This document shows positions 1-9,783 of a stretch of 64,000 nucleotides of DNA, piece by piece. The notes below the pieces were generated by a model. That model was not told the origin of the DNA. It saw only the letters and a program-made list of their open reading frames with translations, and made no database searches. Positions within the stretch are counted from its first letter, which is position 1. Every line of letters begins with the position of its first letter. This DNA comes from Desertibaculum subflavum (lineage in GTDB: Bacteria; Pseudomonadota; Alphaproteobacteria; Ferrovibrionales; Ferrovibrionaceae). Position numbers and translations under genes: made by a program. The DNA is taken from assembly GCA_003576705.1 (NCBI GenBank), contig QOZS01000001.1, positions 62,001 to 126,000 of the forward strand, read 5' to 3'.

Positions 1-32
1 CGCCTCCACTTATCCGGGATAAGGTGAATGCC

Positions 33-929
33 ATGAAGCGTCTCTCGGTCCGCCATCGGACCGTCTATTCGTATGCGGCGCCCGTGGCTTTCGGTGACCA
101 CCGGATGACACTGCGCCCGCGCGACAGCCACGATCTTCGACTGGTCGACGCGACGCTCGCGATTTCGCCGTCGGCCGAGATCCGCTGGGTGCATGACGTG
201 TTCGGCAACTCGATCGCCATCGCGCGCTTCGCGGCGACGGCGAACGAGCTGACGATCGAAAGCCGGCTCGAGCTCGAGCGCTATGCGCTCGATCGGCCGG
301 TCTTCGATCTCGATCCGGGGGCGGCCCGGTACCCCTTCATCTATAGCCCGGAGGAGCGCGCCGATCTCGGCCGATTGCTCGAACTGCATCATCCCGACCC
401 CAAGGGGCGCGTGACCGAATGGGCGAAAGCCTTCGTTCACGGCGAGACGACCGACACGCTGGCCCTGCTCAGCGACATCAATCTCGGCATCAAGCGCAGC
501 TTTCGCTATGAGGCGCGCGACGCCGAGGGAACCCAGACGCCGCTGGAGACAATCGAGCGCGGCGCCGGCTCGTGCCGCGACTTCGCGCTTCTGATGATCG
601 AGGCGCTGCGCAGCCTCGGCTTCGCGGCGCGCTTCGTCTCGGGCTATCTCTATGACCCCGCGAGCGACGCGAGGGCCGGCGGCCTGACCGGCGGCGGCGC
701 CACCCATGCCTGGCTCGATGTCTACCTCCCCGGCGCCGGCTGGGTGGAATACGACCCGACCAACGGGCTCGTCGGATCGGCCAACCTCATCCGCATCGCG
801 GTCGCGCGCGATGCCTCTCAGGCCGTGCCGATCGCCGGCAGCTTCACCGGCCGGCCCGGCGAGATGCTCGGCATGCGCGTGGAAGTCGAGGTGCGCGAAG
901 TGCGGACGTCGGACGGCGGTGGGACCTAG
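33..929 (+). CDS. Transglutaminase-like domain protein
   Basis: A 298-residue protein with the bacterial transglutaminase N-terminal beta domain (about 1-100) followed by a transglutaminase-like core. The papain-like triad is visible: Cys181 in GAGSCRDF, His225 in THAWLDV and Asp241 in EYDPTNG. The family is usually annotated as a cytosolic protease or amidase-like enzyme; its substrate is unknown. I chose ATG at 33, preceded by AAGGTG at 21-26, because homologues begin at the RLSVRHRTVY segment; a GTG at 24 in the same frame would add three residues. No partner gene is adjacent upstream within the window. The family assignment is firm, the biological role is not. Confidence 0.9.
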   Translation: MKRLSVRHRTVYSYAAPVAFGDHRMTLRPRDSHDLRLVDATLAISPSAEIRWVHDVFGNSIAIARFAATANELTIESRLELERYALDRPVFDLDPGAARYPFIYSPEERADLGRLLELHHPDPKGRVTEWAKAFVHGETTDTLALLSDINLGIKRSFRYEARDAEGTQTPLETIERGAGSCRDFALLMIEALRSLGFAARFVSGYLYDPASDARAGGLTGGGATHAWLDVYLPGAGWVEYDPTNGLVGSANLIRIAVARDASQAVPIAGSFTGRPGEMLGMRVEVEVREVRTSDGGGT

Positions 930-1009
930 GCCGGACGGATCGCTTCGGAAAAATAGCGCCGTTGCCGGTTCGGGCGCAGGATCGGCCGTCGGCGGCCGTA
1001 TGATCTGGC

Positions 1010-2344
1010 ATGCGAAGCGGGGCGGCCATCATCGCGGCGAACCGGTTCGGGCTCGGTGCCCGGGCGGCCGAGGTACCGCTGTTGGAAGCCGATCCGCGCG
1101 GCTGGTTGCTGCGGCAGATCGATATGCCCGGCGAAGTCCCGGCGGCCTTTGCGAATCTCGCCTCCGGCAACCGGCGTGCGGGCGAGTACATGGAAGCCGT
1201 CGCCGCGCGTCGGGCGGCCGGGCTCGAAGACCTGCTGCGGCGCAACGGCCGCCAAGTCTATGGCGAGGAGGCCGGCGCCCGCTTTCTCGCGGCCGTGCGG
1301 TCGCCGCAGTCGTTCCGCGAACGCCTCGTCGCCTTCTGGTCCAATCACCTGACCGTATCCGTGCTGCGGCCGGCCATCACCTTCTTCGCCGGCGCCTATG
1401 AGCGCGAGGCGATCCGCCCGCATGTGACGGGCCGGTTCGCCGACATGCTGGTCGCCGCCTGCGCCCATCCCGCGATGCTGCTCTATCTCGACAATCACCT
1501 TTCGGTCGGTCCGAACTCGGAATCGGGCGTGCGGTCGCGGCGTGGGCTGAACGAGAACCTGGCGCGCGAAATCCTCGAACTGCACACCGTTGGCGTCGCC
1601 GCCGGCTACAGCCAGGACGATGTGCGGGCGCTGGCGAAGATGATCACCGGCTGGGGCCTGCTGCGGCCCAACGAGGGCGGCACGACGGGCGCCTTCACCT
1701 TCCGCGCCCGGGCGCACGAGCCGGGCGAGCAGACGCTGCTCGGGTGCACCTTTGCTGCCGGCGGCTACGAGCAGGGCGAGGCAGCGCTGACATTTCTCGC
1801 GACCCATCCGGCGACGGCAAGGCACATTGCGACCAAGCTGGCGCGCCACTTTGCCGGCGACGATCCGCCAACGACGCTCGTCGACCGACTTGCAATGCGA
1901 TTTGTCGAAACCGGCGGCGACCTGCTGCAGGTGGCGCGCGCGCTGGTAGAGGCGCCCGAGCCCTGGGCCGAGATCGCGCCCAAGCTGCGCACGCCGTTCG
2001 AACTGCAAGTAGCAGCCTATCGTGCGCTCGGCATCGCGCCGGCGCCGGACCGCGTGCTGGGCAGCCTGGCCCAGCTCGGCCATCCGATGTTCCGCGCGCC
2101 CTCGCCGGCCGGCTGGCCCGACCGCGCCAAGGATTGGGCCGGGCCGGAGGCTCTGGTGAAGCGCATCGAATGGGCCGTCGCCGTGGCCGAGCGCGTGCGT
2201 GTCACTGAAGCGCCGACGGCGATCTTGGAACGTGCGCTCGGCCCGGCGGCAGGCGACGCGACACGGTTCGCGGTGGCACGGGCCGAGAGCGGCCGCGAGG
2301 GCCTGGCGCTGCTGCTCGCCAGCCCTGAATTCCAGCGGAGGTAA
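1010..2344 (+). CDS. DUF1800 family protein
   Basis: A 444-residue protein with typical DUF1800 landmarks: an N-terminal NRFGLG motif, the FWSNHLTVS segment near residue 110, and the NENLAREILELHTVGV block near residue 180. No obvious signal peptide is present with this start. It lies four bases upstream of a DUF1501 gene. The DUF1800/DUF1501 pair recurs in many bacteria and is thought to be exported or envelope-associated, but its biochemistry is not established. The tight spacing implies co-transcription and probably a joint function. Confidence 0.88.
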   Translation: MRSGAAIIAANRFGLGARAAEVPLLEADPRGWLLRQIDMPGEVPAAFANLASGNRRAGEYMEAVAARRAAGLEDLLRRNGRQVYGEEAGARFLAAVRSPQSFRERLVAFWSNHLTVSVLRPAITFFAGAYEREAIRPHVTGRFADMLVAACAHPAMLLYLDNHLSVGPNSESGVRSRRGLNENLAREILELHTVGVAAGYSQDDVRALAKMITGWGLLRPNEGGTTGAFTFRARAHEPGEQTLLGCTFAAGGYEQGEAALTFLATHPATARHIATKLARHFAGDDPPTTLVDRLAMRFVETGGDLLQVARALVEAPEPWAEIAPKLRTPFELQVAAYRALGIAPAPDRVLGSLAQLGHPMFRAPSPAGWPDRAKDWAGPEALVKRIEWAVAVAERVRVTEAPTAILERALGPAAGDATRFAVARAESGREGLALLLASPEFQRR

Positions 2345-2348
2345 GGTG

Positions 2349-3545
2349 ATGCCGATCGATCGACGCCGCCTGCTGTTCGCCGGTCTCATCTCGACCTATG
2401 CGCCGCGGCTCGTGCTCGCGGCGGCTCCGACAGAGCGCCGTCTGGCCGTCGTCGTGCTGCGCGGGGCGTGGGACGGGCTTGCGGTGGTGCCCGCCTACGG
2501 CGATCCGGCCTTTGCCGGCCTGCGCGGTGCGTTGGACATGGGCCGGCCGGGCGGCGTGGAAGCGCCGCTCGATCTCGACGGCTTCTTCGGCCTGCATCCG
2601 GCGCTCGAGCCGTTGATCGGTTTCTGGCGCCAGGGCGAGCTTCTACCCGTGCACGCTGTGGCGACCACGCATCGCGGCCGTTCGCATTTCGAGGCGCAGG
2701 ACGAGCTGGAAGCCGGGATGCCACGTGTTGTCGGCCGCGCCGATGGCTGGCTCAACCGCGCGCTGGGCGAGCTGCCGTCGCCGGCCGACCGGCGTCTGGC
2801 GCTGGCGGTCGGCCCATCGATGCCGCTGACTTTGCGCGGCGAGGCGCCGGTGGCCAGCTGGGCGCCGAGCCGGATGCCGACCCCGTCGGCCGATCTGATG
2901 ACCCGCATCGCCGCTTTGTGGCAGCAGGATGCCGAACTTGGCCCGGCGCTGGCCGAAGGCCTCAAGGCGCAGAGCATGGCGGGCGAGGTGCTGTCGGGCG
3001 ACGAACGCATGGGCGGCGGCCGCGGCGCCGGCGCCTTCGTCGCCATCGCCAGGGCGGCGGGCGGCTTCCTTGCCGCCGATCGCGGCCCGCGCATCGCCGT
3101 GCTGGACATCGGCGGATGGGATACGCATTCGGCCCAGGGCACGGTACGCGGAAGGCTGGTGCAGAGCCTGGCGCCGCTCGGCGCCGGCATCACCGCCATG
3201 GCCGCCGAGCTCGGCCCGGCCTGGCGCAACACTGTGGTGCTCTGCGTCAGCGAGTTCGGGCGGACCGCGGCGCCGAACGGCACCGGCGGCACCGATCACG
3301 GCACCGGCGGTCTGGCTCTGCTGGTCGGCGGTGCGGTGAAGGGCGGCCGGGTTCTTGCCGACTGGCCGGGCCTCGGTCGCGGCGCGCTATTCGAGGGCCG
3401 CGACCTGAAGCCGACCCTGGATACGCGGGCCGTCTACAAAGCGGTGCTGCGCGACCATCTGGGCGTTGATGTCCCGGCGATCGAGCGCAAGGTGTTCCCC
3501 GATACCGCGACGATCAAGGCGCCGCAGGGATTGTTCCGCGCCTAG
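2349..3545 (+). CDS. DUF1501 family protein with Tat-like leader
   Basis: A 398-residue protein starting at ATG 2349, just downstream of the AGGTG ribosome site and the stop of the DUF1800 gene. The N-terminus (DRRRLLFAG followed by a hydrophobic run ending LVLAAA) looks like a twin-arginine signal. Downstream come the DUF1501 landmarks: HFEAQDELE near residue 115, DIGGWDTH near 255, SEFGRTAAPNGTGGTDHGTGG near 300. The family resembles alkaline-phosphatase/sulfatase-like folds, so a metal site formed by the Asp/His residues is plausible. An in-frame start further upstream would overlap the DUF1800 gene by 146 bases and is rejected. Its stop codon shares CTAG with the convergent neighbour. Confidence 0.88.
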   Translation: MPIDRRRLLFAGLISTYAPRLVLAAAPTERRLAVVVLRGAWDGLAVVPAYGDPAFAGLRGALDMGRPGGVEAPLDLDGFFGLHPALEPLIGFWRQGELLPVHAVATTHRGRSHFEAQDELEAGMPRVVGRADGWLNRALGELPSPADRRLALAVGPSMPLTLRGEAPVASWAPSRMPTPSADLMTRIAALWQQDAELGPALAEGLKAQSMAGEVLSGDERMGGGRGAGAFVAIARAAGGFLAADRGPRIAVLDIGGWDTHSAQGTVRGRLVQSLAPLGAGITAMAAELGPAWRNTVVLCVSEFGRTAAPNGTGGTDHGTGGLALLVGGAVKGGRVLADWPGLGRGALFEGRDLKPTLDTRAVYKAVLRDHLGVDVPAIERKVFPDTATIKAPQGLFRA

Positions 3546-4582
3546 GTCTTGCGCTTCGCTCCGAGCCGGAAGGCGAGCGGCGCGACGCTGACCACCATGG
3601 CGATGCGGATGATGTGCAGGCAGGAGACATAGGCGGCGTCCACCGCTAGCGCCAGCGCGACCAGCGACATCTCGGTCACGCCGCCGGGCGCGAGCGACAG
3701 CGCCAGGGCTTCCGCCGGCACATCGACGAGATCCTGGAACGCCAAGGTGAAGCCGGCAGTGCCGGTCAGCAGCAGAAAGGCACTGCCGGCACCGATCAGG
3801 ATCACCCGCCGGATCTCGTGGAGACGGGCGCCGGAGAAGCGGCAGCCGATCGTGCTGCCCATGACGATCTGCGCCACGGCGACGAGCTCCACCGGCGGGC
3901 GCGAGCTGGTGACGCCGGTGAGATGCACCGCGGCCGAGATCGCCATCGGGCCGAGCAGCTGCGAGGCCGGAACACGGGCGACGCGGCCGAGCAGCGCGCC
4001 GACGATGCCGGCGGTGGTCAGGATCAGCGCGTCCTGCAGCCCGAGCGGCAGATGGTCGGCTGCGACGCGCGCCGCCTCGGAATATTGGCCGGAGAAATAG
4101 CGGAAGTAGAACGGCACGGTGAAGACGACGATCAGGATGCGGGTCGCGTGCACGAGCGCGATCCGGCGCGGATCGCCGCCCATCGCCTCGCCCACCAGGA
4201 CCATTTCGTTGAGTCCGCCGGGCGCCGAGGCAAAATAGGCATCCGGCACACTGAATCCACCGACGCGGCGGAAGTAGAGATAGCCGGCGATGGTCGCGAG
4301 CGGCGCATAGACGGCGAGCACGGCGATCCCGCCGATCCAGTCGGGCACGCGGGCGGCGAGGCCCGGCGTGAAAGCGCTGCCCAGCATGACGCCGATCACG
4401 ACGATGCAGAGCGCGCGGAAACTGTTCGGCAGGCGGACCGGCGCCCCGCCGAGCGCGGCGATGGTGTTCGCCACCATGGCGCCGAGCATCCAGGGGAGCG
4501 GCAGGCGAAGCCAATAGAACAAAAGACCACCGGCGGCGCCGACGACGAGCGTCAGCGCGGCACCCCCGACAACGCCCCGCAC
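3542..4582 (-). CDS. AbrB-family integral membrane protein
   Basis: A 346-residue, strongly hydrophobic protein of the AbrB-duplication membrane family (often mislabelled ammonia monooxygenase or AbrB regulator). Two homologous halves, each with about five membrane segments, carry family motifs such as PWMLGAMVAN near residue 30 and SAPGGLNEMVLVGEAMGGD near 120, echoed by LAPGGVTEMSLVALA in the second half. I placed the start at GTG 4582, eight bases after the stop of the upstream M14-type gene; an ATG at 4666 would overlap that gene by 76 bases and add a charged, unrelated leader. Function is unproven; transporter activity is inferred. It forms an operon with the deacylase upstream. Confidence 0.85.
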   Translation of the reverse strand: MRGVVGGAALTLVVGAAGGLLFYWLRLPLPWMLGAMVANTIAALGGAPVRLPNSFRALCIVVIGVMLGSAFTPGLAARVPDWIGGIAVLAVYAPLATIAGYLYFRRVGGFSVPDAYFASAPGGLNEMVLVGEAMGGDPRRIALVHATRILIVVFTVPFYFRYFSGQYSEAARVAADHLPLGLQDALILTTAGIVGALLGRVARVPASQLLGPMAISAAVHLTGVTSSRPPVELVAVAQIVMGSTIGCRFSGARLHEIRRVILIGAGSAFLLLTGTAGFTLAFQDLVDVPAEALALSLAPGGVTEMSLVALALAVDAAYVSCLHIIRIAMVVSVAPLAFRLGAKRKT

Positions 4583-4590
4583 GGTGCTGC

Positions 4591-5535
4591 TCAGGCCTCG
4601 AAACGGCCGAAGCGGACGGCGGTCTGGCCCACGACCATGCGGCGGCTCGGCATGATCAGGACGCAATCGTCATATGGCGTGGCGACGTCGTGGTCGCCGT
4701 CATCGGCGATCACGGTGCCGGCCCTTGGGATGACCTCCATGCCTTCGAAGGGACTGTGGAAGCGGAAGTCGGGCGACGTGATCGTGATCGCGTCCGTGAC
4801 GCGGATGAAGCGTTGCGGCACCGCCCGGGCGCTGAGGCGAGCAATGGCCCAGTGGGGATCGATCACGTCGACTGCGATCAGAAAGCGCAGCGCGGTGTCG
4901 AGTGCCACGTCGCGGGCGGCCAGGGACCAGTGCTGGCCGCATTCGACCAGCAGGGCTGTCTTCGGACTGGCCTCGTCACCGAAATCGCCGAAATCGCGCA
5001 TGCGCGGGCCCGCCTTGTGCCCGGCATCGGCGACCACCAGCGGCGGCACGCCGACCTCTGCCGCGAGGCGGCGGCCCTTGGCCTGCAAGCCGCACAGCAT
5101 GAGCGCCGGCGCGCCGGTCTGCATCGAATGGATGTCGAGTAGGTAATCGGCGGCCGCGACCACCGGGCGCAACGCCCGCGCCCGCGCAAGCTCCCGGCTT
5201 TGCCGCGGCCCGTCGAGGATCTCCGGGCTCCAGACGCGATTCAGGTCTTCGTCGAGGAACCGCGACTCGGTCGGGCGCGTTGCATCGAAGCGCTCGTAGG
5301 CGCCGACATTGGCGAAGGCGAAAGTGAGCCGTCCATGTGTCGGTTGCACACCCTGCTCGAGCAGGAAATCGAGTGCATGGGCGCCGCAGACTTCGTTGCC
5401 ATGCGTCAATGCCGTAAGCAGCACATGCGGGCCCGCTCGTCCGCTCTCGATCGTGGTGACATATGGGATGCCGGTGTTCCCGGCCGCCCAGCGCGTGATG
5501 TCGATCGGGAGCAGTTCGAGAACGTTGGCGCTCAT
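4591..5535 (-). CDS. Succinylglutamate desuccinylase/aspartoacylase family protein
   Basis: A 314-residue M14-type zinc deacylase. Visible zinc and active-site elements are HGNE (HxxE) near residue 45, DLNRVWS with the substrate Arg near 80, DIHSMQTG supplying the third zinc His near 120, and LLVECGQHWS with the probable catalytic Glu near 180. The family removes acyl groups from N-acylated amino acids or related amides. Start ATG 5535 (MSANVLEL) is preferred because the sequence before it is Arg/Pro-rich and unlike the family. It is the first gene of a two-gene minus-strand operon with the AbrB-type membrane protein, which suggests coupled transport and deacylation of one compound (inference). 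Confidence 0.9.
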   Translation of the reverse strand: MSANVLELLPIDITRWAAGNTGIPYVTTIESGRAGPHVLLTALTHGNEVCGAHALDFLLEQGVQPTHGRLTFAFANVGAYERFDATRPTESRFLDEDLNRVWSPEILDGPRQSRELARARALRPVVAAADYLLDIHSMQTGAPALMLCGLQAKGRRLAAEVGVPPLVVADAGHKAGPRMRDFGDFGDEASPKTALLVECGQHWSLAARDVALDTALRFLIAVDVIDPHWAIARLSARAVPQRFIRVTDAITITSPDFRFHSPFEGMEVIPRAGTVIADDGDHDVATPYDDCVLIMPSRRMVVGQTAVRFGRFEA

Positions 5536-5719
5536 CCCGCGCTCGTTGTCATGTCGATGTTCGTGTTTAGCATCCCCGCCGGGCCGGGGTCCACAGCACA
5601 GGCCGGTTGCGCGTGACTTCGGCGGCCGGCATCGTGGCCGCCCTCGACCGGGCAGGCCGGCCGGACGACCTGTTGGTACCATCACCTACCGGGGCTCAAC
5701 CTCAGGGATAGAGGACTAA

Positions 5720-7306
5720 ATGCGGCAATTCTCCGGGCGCGGCCTGCAATGCGCCCTGCTGGCGGCGGCGCTGATCTGGGCAGCGCCCGCGCCGGCGGCA
5801 GATCTGCGCATTGGCCTTTCGACCGACAGCAGCGCCATCGATCCGCATTTTCACGCGCTCGCACCCAACTTCGCGGTGCTCACCCACATCTTTCAGCCGC
5901 TCGTCGATTTCGACGCGGCACAGCGACCGATTCCCGCCCTTGCCGTGGCATGGAAGACGATCGATCCGCTGACCTGGGAGTTCGAGCTGCGCCGGGGCGT
6001 GAAGTGGCATGACGGCAGCGATTTCACGGCGGACGATGTGAAGTTCTCGCTCGAACGCGCCGCCGACGTGCCGAACAGCCCTGCTTCCTTCGCCACCTAC
6101 ACGCGACAGATCAGCGGGATCCAGGTCCTGGATTCGCACACCGTCAGGCTCAGTACGGCCAGGCCCCATCCGAGAATGCCGGTGGACCTCGCGAATGTCC
6201 TGATCGTCTCGAAGAAGCATGGCGAGGGGGCGTCGACCGAGGACTATAACGGCGGCAGGGCAGCGATCGGCACCGGTCCATATCGTTTCGTCGCGTGGCA
6301 GCGGGGCGACCGGCTGCTGCTGGAGAAGAACCCCGCCCATTGGGGCGCCGCGCCGGCCTGGGACAAGGTGGAGATCCGCTATCTCACCAACGACGGCGCC
6401 CGGGTGGCGGCGCTGCTGGCGGGCAAGGTGCAACTGATCGATGCGGTGCCGCCGGCCGATCTTTCGCAGCTGAAGCAGAACAAGGACATTCGCCTGGCCA
6501 GCACGGCGTCCAATCGCGTGATCTACCTGCATATGGATACCGGCCGCGAGACGAGATCGCCCTTCGTCACCGACCGTGCCGGCAATCCGCTGGAGAAGAA
6601 TCCGCTGCGCGATCCGCGAGTGCGCGGCGCCATCTCCCGGGCGATCAACCGCGAGGCGATCGTCGCGCGGGTGTTGGAGGGGCAGGGCATGCCCGCCGGC
6701 CAGTTCCTGCCCGACAGCTTCTTCGGCGCTTCCAGAAAACTCGGCCCGCCGAAGCACGATCCCGAAGGGGCGAGGAAGCTGCTCGCCGATGCCGGTTATC
6801 CGAACGGCTTCGGCATTACGCTGCACGCGCCGAGCAACCGCTACGTCAACGGCGAGCGGATTGCCGAAGCGGTCGCCGAGATGTTGGGCCGGGTGGACAT
6901 CCAGACCGCGGTCGAGACCATGCCGGCGAATTTGTTCTTTTCCCGTGGCGCGCAGCTCGAGTTCAGCTTTCTGCTGGCCGGCTGGAGTGCGTCCACGGGC
7001 GATGTTTCATCGCCGCTCAGGGCGTTGGTCGCGAGCTTCGACCCGAAGAAGGGCGCCGGCATTGCCAATCGCGGCCGCTACGCCAACCCGGCGCTCGATT
7101 CGGTGCTCGACAAGGCGCTGGAGACGTTGGACGACGGCGCGCGCGAAAAGCTGCTGATCGAAGCCTCCGAGATTGCCATGCAGGATCACGCGGTGATCCC
7201 GATCCTGTTCAACGTCAATACCTGGGCGATGCGCGACGGGCTGAACTACGAGCCGCGCGCCGACGACCGAACTTTGGCGATGAGCGTCAGGCCGCCGAAA
7301 GGCTGA
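5720..7306 (+). CDS. ABC transporter substrate-binding protein, family 5
   Basis: A 528-residue periplasmic binding protein of the DppA/OppA (SBP_bac_5) family. An Arg-containing n-region and a hydrophobic stretch end at APAPAADL, giving a signal peptide of about 27 residues. Family blocks include WEFELRRGVKWHDGSDFTADDVKFSLERA near residue 95, TGPYRFVAWQRGDRLLLEKNP near 190 and DPRVRGAISRAINREAIV near 300. GAGGA at 5711-5715 precedes the ATG. Ligands of this family are peptides, nickel, heme precursors or opines; the ligand here cannot be read. No permease or ATPase is adjacent, so it is an orphan binding protein or works with a distant transporter. Confidence 0.92.
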   Translation: MRQFSGRGLQCALLAAALIWAAPAPAADLRIGLSTDSSAIDPHFHALAPNFAVLTHIFQPLVDFDAAQRPIPALAVAWKTIDPLTWEFELRRGVKWHDGSDFTADDVKFSLERAADVPNSPASFATYTRQISGIQVLDSHTVRLSTARPHPRMPVDLANVLIVSKKHGEGASTEDYNGGRAAIGTGPYRFVAWQRGDRLLLEKNPAHWGAAPAWDKVEIRYLTNDGARVAALLAGKVQLIDAVPPADLSQLKQNKDIRLASTASNRVIYLHMDTGRETRSPFVTDRAGNPLEKNPLRDPRVRGAISRAINREAIVARVLEGQGMPAGQFLPDSFFGASRKLGPPKHDPEGARKLLADAGYPNGFGITLHAPSNRYVNGERIAEAVAEMLGRVDIQTAVETMPANLFFSRGAQLEFSFLLAGWSASTGDVSSPLRALVASFDPKKGAGIANRGRYANPALDSVLDKALETLDDGAREKLLIEASEIAMQDHAVIPILFNVNTWAMRDGLNYEPRADDRTLAMSVRPPKG

Positions 7307-7322
7307 ATTCCGCGCGCGCCGC

Positions 7323-8090
7323 CTAGGGAATGAACTGCTCGTTCAGGATGCGCTCCTCGAGATTGTGCTCGGGATCGAACAGGACCTTGAGCGAGATATC
7401 AGGCGCCTCGGCAATCTCGACCTCGACCACCTCCCGCACCTCGGTCAGGTCGGCTACGGCGCTGACCGGCCGCTTGTAGTTGTCGAGGATCTCGAACTTC
7501 ACATGCACGTTGCGCGGCAGCAGTGCGCCGCGCCAGCGCCGCGGGCGGAACGCGCTGATCGGCGTCAGCGCCAGCACGCCAGCGCTGAGCGGCAGGATGG
7601 GGCCATGCGCCGACAGGTTGTAGGCGGTGCTGCCGGCCGGCGTCGCCACCATGACGCCGTCGCAGATCAGCTCCTCGATGCGGACCCGGCCGTCGATCGA
7701 GATGCGGATCTTGGCGGCCTGGCGCGTCTGGCGCAGCAGGCTCACCTCGTTGATGGCGATCGCCTCCTGTTCCGTGCCGGCCTCGCGCAGCGCCTTCATG
7801 CGGAGCGGGTGCAGGGTCGCGGTCTCGGCCCGGCCCAGCCGCGCCGGCAGATCCTCTACCGCGAAGGCGTTGAGCAGGAATCCGACAGTGCCCTTGTTCA
7901 TGCCGTAGAACGGCACGTTGCGCGTCATGTGCCGATGCAGGGTGCGCAGCATGAAGCCGTCGCCCCCAAGGCCCACGATGACATCGGCCTCCGCGACCGG
8001 CGCATTGCCATAGCGTTCCTCCAGGGCCTTCAGAGCCGTCTGGGCGTTGTCGTTGCGATCGGCGAGGAACGCGATCTTGTCATATGCCAT
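7323..8090 (-). CDS. nadK: NAD kinase
   Basis: A 255-residue enzyme that phosphorylates NAD to NADP. The GGDG motif is at residues 42-45, followed by [10 protein letters not shown] near 70, the NE/D segment [10 protein letters not shown] near 110 and [15 protein letters not shown] near 150, all diagnostic of the family. ATG 8090 ([12 protein letters not shown]) gives the usual short alphaproteobacterial length; ten in-frame residues upstream are not family-like. It is divergent from the small secreted protein at 8244, with about 150 bases between them, and its 3' end lies 16 bases from the binding-protein gene, which runs towards it. Confidence 0.95.
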   Translation of the reverse strand: MAYDKIAFLADRNDNAQTALKALEERYGNAPVAEADVIVGLGGDGFMLRTLHRHMTRNVPFYGMNKGTVGFLLNAFAVEDLPARLGRAETATLHPLRMKALREAGTEQEAIAINEVSLLRQTRQAAKIRISIDGRVRIEELICDGVMVATPAGSTAYNLSAHGPILPLSAGVLALTPISAFRPRRWRGALLPRNVHVKFEILDNYKRPVSAVADLTEVREVVEVEIAEAPDISLKVLFDPEHNLEERILNEQFIP

Positions 8091-8243
8091 CGACGAACGG
8101 CGCTCCCCTGCGGCGGCCATGAAGGGGGCGGAGTATAGCCGAGCGGCCCTAACGTTCTATGCATTCGGCGCCGGCGCGACGGCCCTTGCTGGCCGGCCGG
8201 CGGAACGACAAGATCGGCGCCGCGGAGTCGGGGGCGGGCGAGG

Positions 8244-8789
8244 ATGTGGTATCGGCGACGTCTGGCAACATTAGCGCTGTCTCTGGTCATGGCGGCTGGG
8301 TGTGAAGCCCTCGCCCAGACCGGGCAGGGCGGCGCACCGGCCGATCGCATGCCGGAGCGGATGGACGAGCGCAGCCTCGATCAGCGCCATGAAGGCTATT
8401 ACTACCCCGAGATCACCAGCCGCGAGATCTACGCGGCGCGCGCCGCGGCGATGCCGGATGCGACCCGCTCGACCCGCGTGGCCTTCGTCACCGCGCTGAC
8501 ACAGCAGCAGCTCGGCAAGCCCTATCCGCCGCCCTTCGCCCTTTTCGCCAAGGGCGAGCGGGCGGAGAAGATGATCATCGTGTCGCTCGGCGATCACGGC
8601 TTCCGCTCGATCTATCAGGCGCGCGGCCTGCTCGCACAGCTGACCGCGGTCGCCCGCACCACGCCGCTGCTGCGCGAGATGCAGGTCGAGGAGGTGTTCA
8701 CTTTCTTCGATCTCTTGAAGCTGATGGGCTTCGAGCAGCTCACCGTCTCCGACGGCGAGACTTTCGCCCACCAGGTCAAGCTGGACTGA
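8244..8789 (+). CDS. Small secreted protein of unknown function
   Basis: A 181-residue protein with an N-terminal signal: MWYRRRL, then a hydrophobic core. Cleavage after ALA near residue 24 or lipidation at Cys20 (AAGC, a weak lipobox) are both possible. The mature part has a Tyr-rich patch (HEGYYYPEITSREIY) and a compact C-terminal alpha/beta-looking region ending near FDLLKLMGFEQLTVSDGETFAHQ. I do not recognise a characterised family. Similar short secreted proteins next to moaA are sometimes labelled as molybdopterin-related, but nothing in the sequence supports an enzymatic role. It converges with moaA, five bases away. Confidence 0.75.
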   Translation: MWYRRRLATLALSLVMAAGCEALAQTGQGGAPADRMPERMDERSLDQRHEGYYYPEITSREIYAARAAAMPDATRSTRVAFVTALTQQQLGKPYPPPFALFAKGERAEKMIIVSLGDHGFRSIYQARGLLAQLTAVARTTPLLREMQVEEVFTFFDLLKLMGFEQLTVSDGETFAHQVKLD

Positions 8790-8793
8790 CGGC

Positions 8794-9783
8794 TCAGCCG
8801 CCGGTCACGCTCATATGGCGCGGCACCGCGGGGCGGTTGTTCCGGCGGTCGATGATGAAGTCGTGCCCCTTGGGCTTGCGGCCGATCGCCTCGTCGATCG
8901 CGGCGGCGAGCAGCGTGTCGTCCGGACTGGCGCGGAGCGACGCGCGCAGGTCGGCCGCATCCTCCTGACCGAGGCACATATAGAGCGTGCCGGTGCAGGT
9001 GAGACGCACGCGGTTGCAGCTTTCGCAGAAGTTATGCGTCATCGGGGTGATGAAGCCGAGCATGCGGCCGGTCTCCGCCACCCTTGCGTAGCGGGCGGGG
9101 CCGCCGGTGCTGTAGTCGGTGTCCTCCAACGTCCAGCGCCGCGCGAGCCTGGCGCGCACCAGCGACAGCGGCAGGTACTGCGCCGTGCGGTCGCCGTCGA
9201 TATCGCCCATCGGCATGGTCTCGATCAGGCAGAGGTCGAAGCCTTCGCGGCCGCACCAGGCGATCAGGTCGTCGAACTCCTCCTCGTTCTCGTCCTTCAG
9301 CGCGACGGCATTGATCTTGATCCTGAGGCCGGCCGCCTTGGCGGCGGCGAGCCCCTCCATCACCTGCTCCAGGCGGCCCCAGCGGGTGAGCTTGCGGAAC
9401 CGCGCGGGATCCAGCGTGTCGACCGAGACGTTGAGCCGGCGCACGCCAGCCTTGACCAAGCCCTCGGCGTGGCGGGCGAGCTGGCTGCCATTGGTGGTCA
9501 GGGTCAGTTCGTCGAGAGCGCCCGTCTGGAGGTGGCGGCCGAGCCGCTCGATCAGCCACATGACGTTGCGCCGGACCAGCGGCTCGCCGCCGGTCAGGCG
9601 TAGCTTGCGCACGCCCTTGGCGACGAAGGCGGAGCACAGCCGGTCGAGCTCCTCCAGGCTCAGGATCTCGGCCTTGGGCAGAAAACTCATGTCTTCCGCC
9701 ATGCAATAGACGCAGCGGAAATCGCAGCGGTCGGTCACCGACACGCGCAGATAGGTAACGGAGCGGCCGAACGGGTCGATCAT
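8794..9783 (-). CDS. moaA: GTP 3',8-cyclase MoaA
   Basis: A 329-residue radical-SAM enzyme for the first step of molybdenum cofactor synthesis (GTP to 3',8-cyclo-7,8-dihydro-GTP). The N-terminal 4Fe-4S site is Cys20, Cys24 and Cys27 in CDFRCVYC; the C-terminal cluster is in [18 protein letters not shown]. The protein ends in VTGG, the C-terminal double glycine required by MoaA enzymes. [10 protein letters not shown] is also typical. ATG 9783 overlaps the stop of the upstream LysR gene as ATGA, so the two are translationally coupled. An upstream in-frame extension is Arg/Gly/Pro-rich and lies inside the regulator gene, so it is rejected. Confidence 0.96.
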   Translation of the reverse strand: MIDPFGRSVTYLRVSVTDRCDFRCVYCMAEDMSFLPKAEILSLEELDRLCSAFVAKGVRKLRLTGGEPLVRRNVMWLIERLGRHLQTGALDELTLTTNGSQLARHAEGLVKAGVRRLNVSVDTLDPARFRKLTRWGRLEQVMEGLAAAKAAGLRIKINAVALKDENEEEFDDLIAWCGREGFDLCLIETMPMGDIDGDRTAQYLPLSLVRARLARRWTLEDTDYSTGGPARYARVAETGRMLGFITPMTHNFCESCNRVRLTCTGTLYMCLGQEDAADLRASLRASPDDTLLAAAIDEAIGRKPKGHDFIIDRRNNRPAVPRHMSVTGG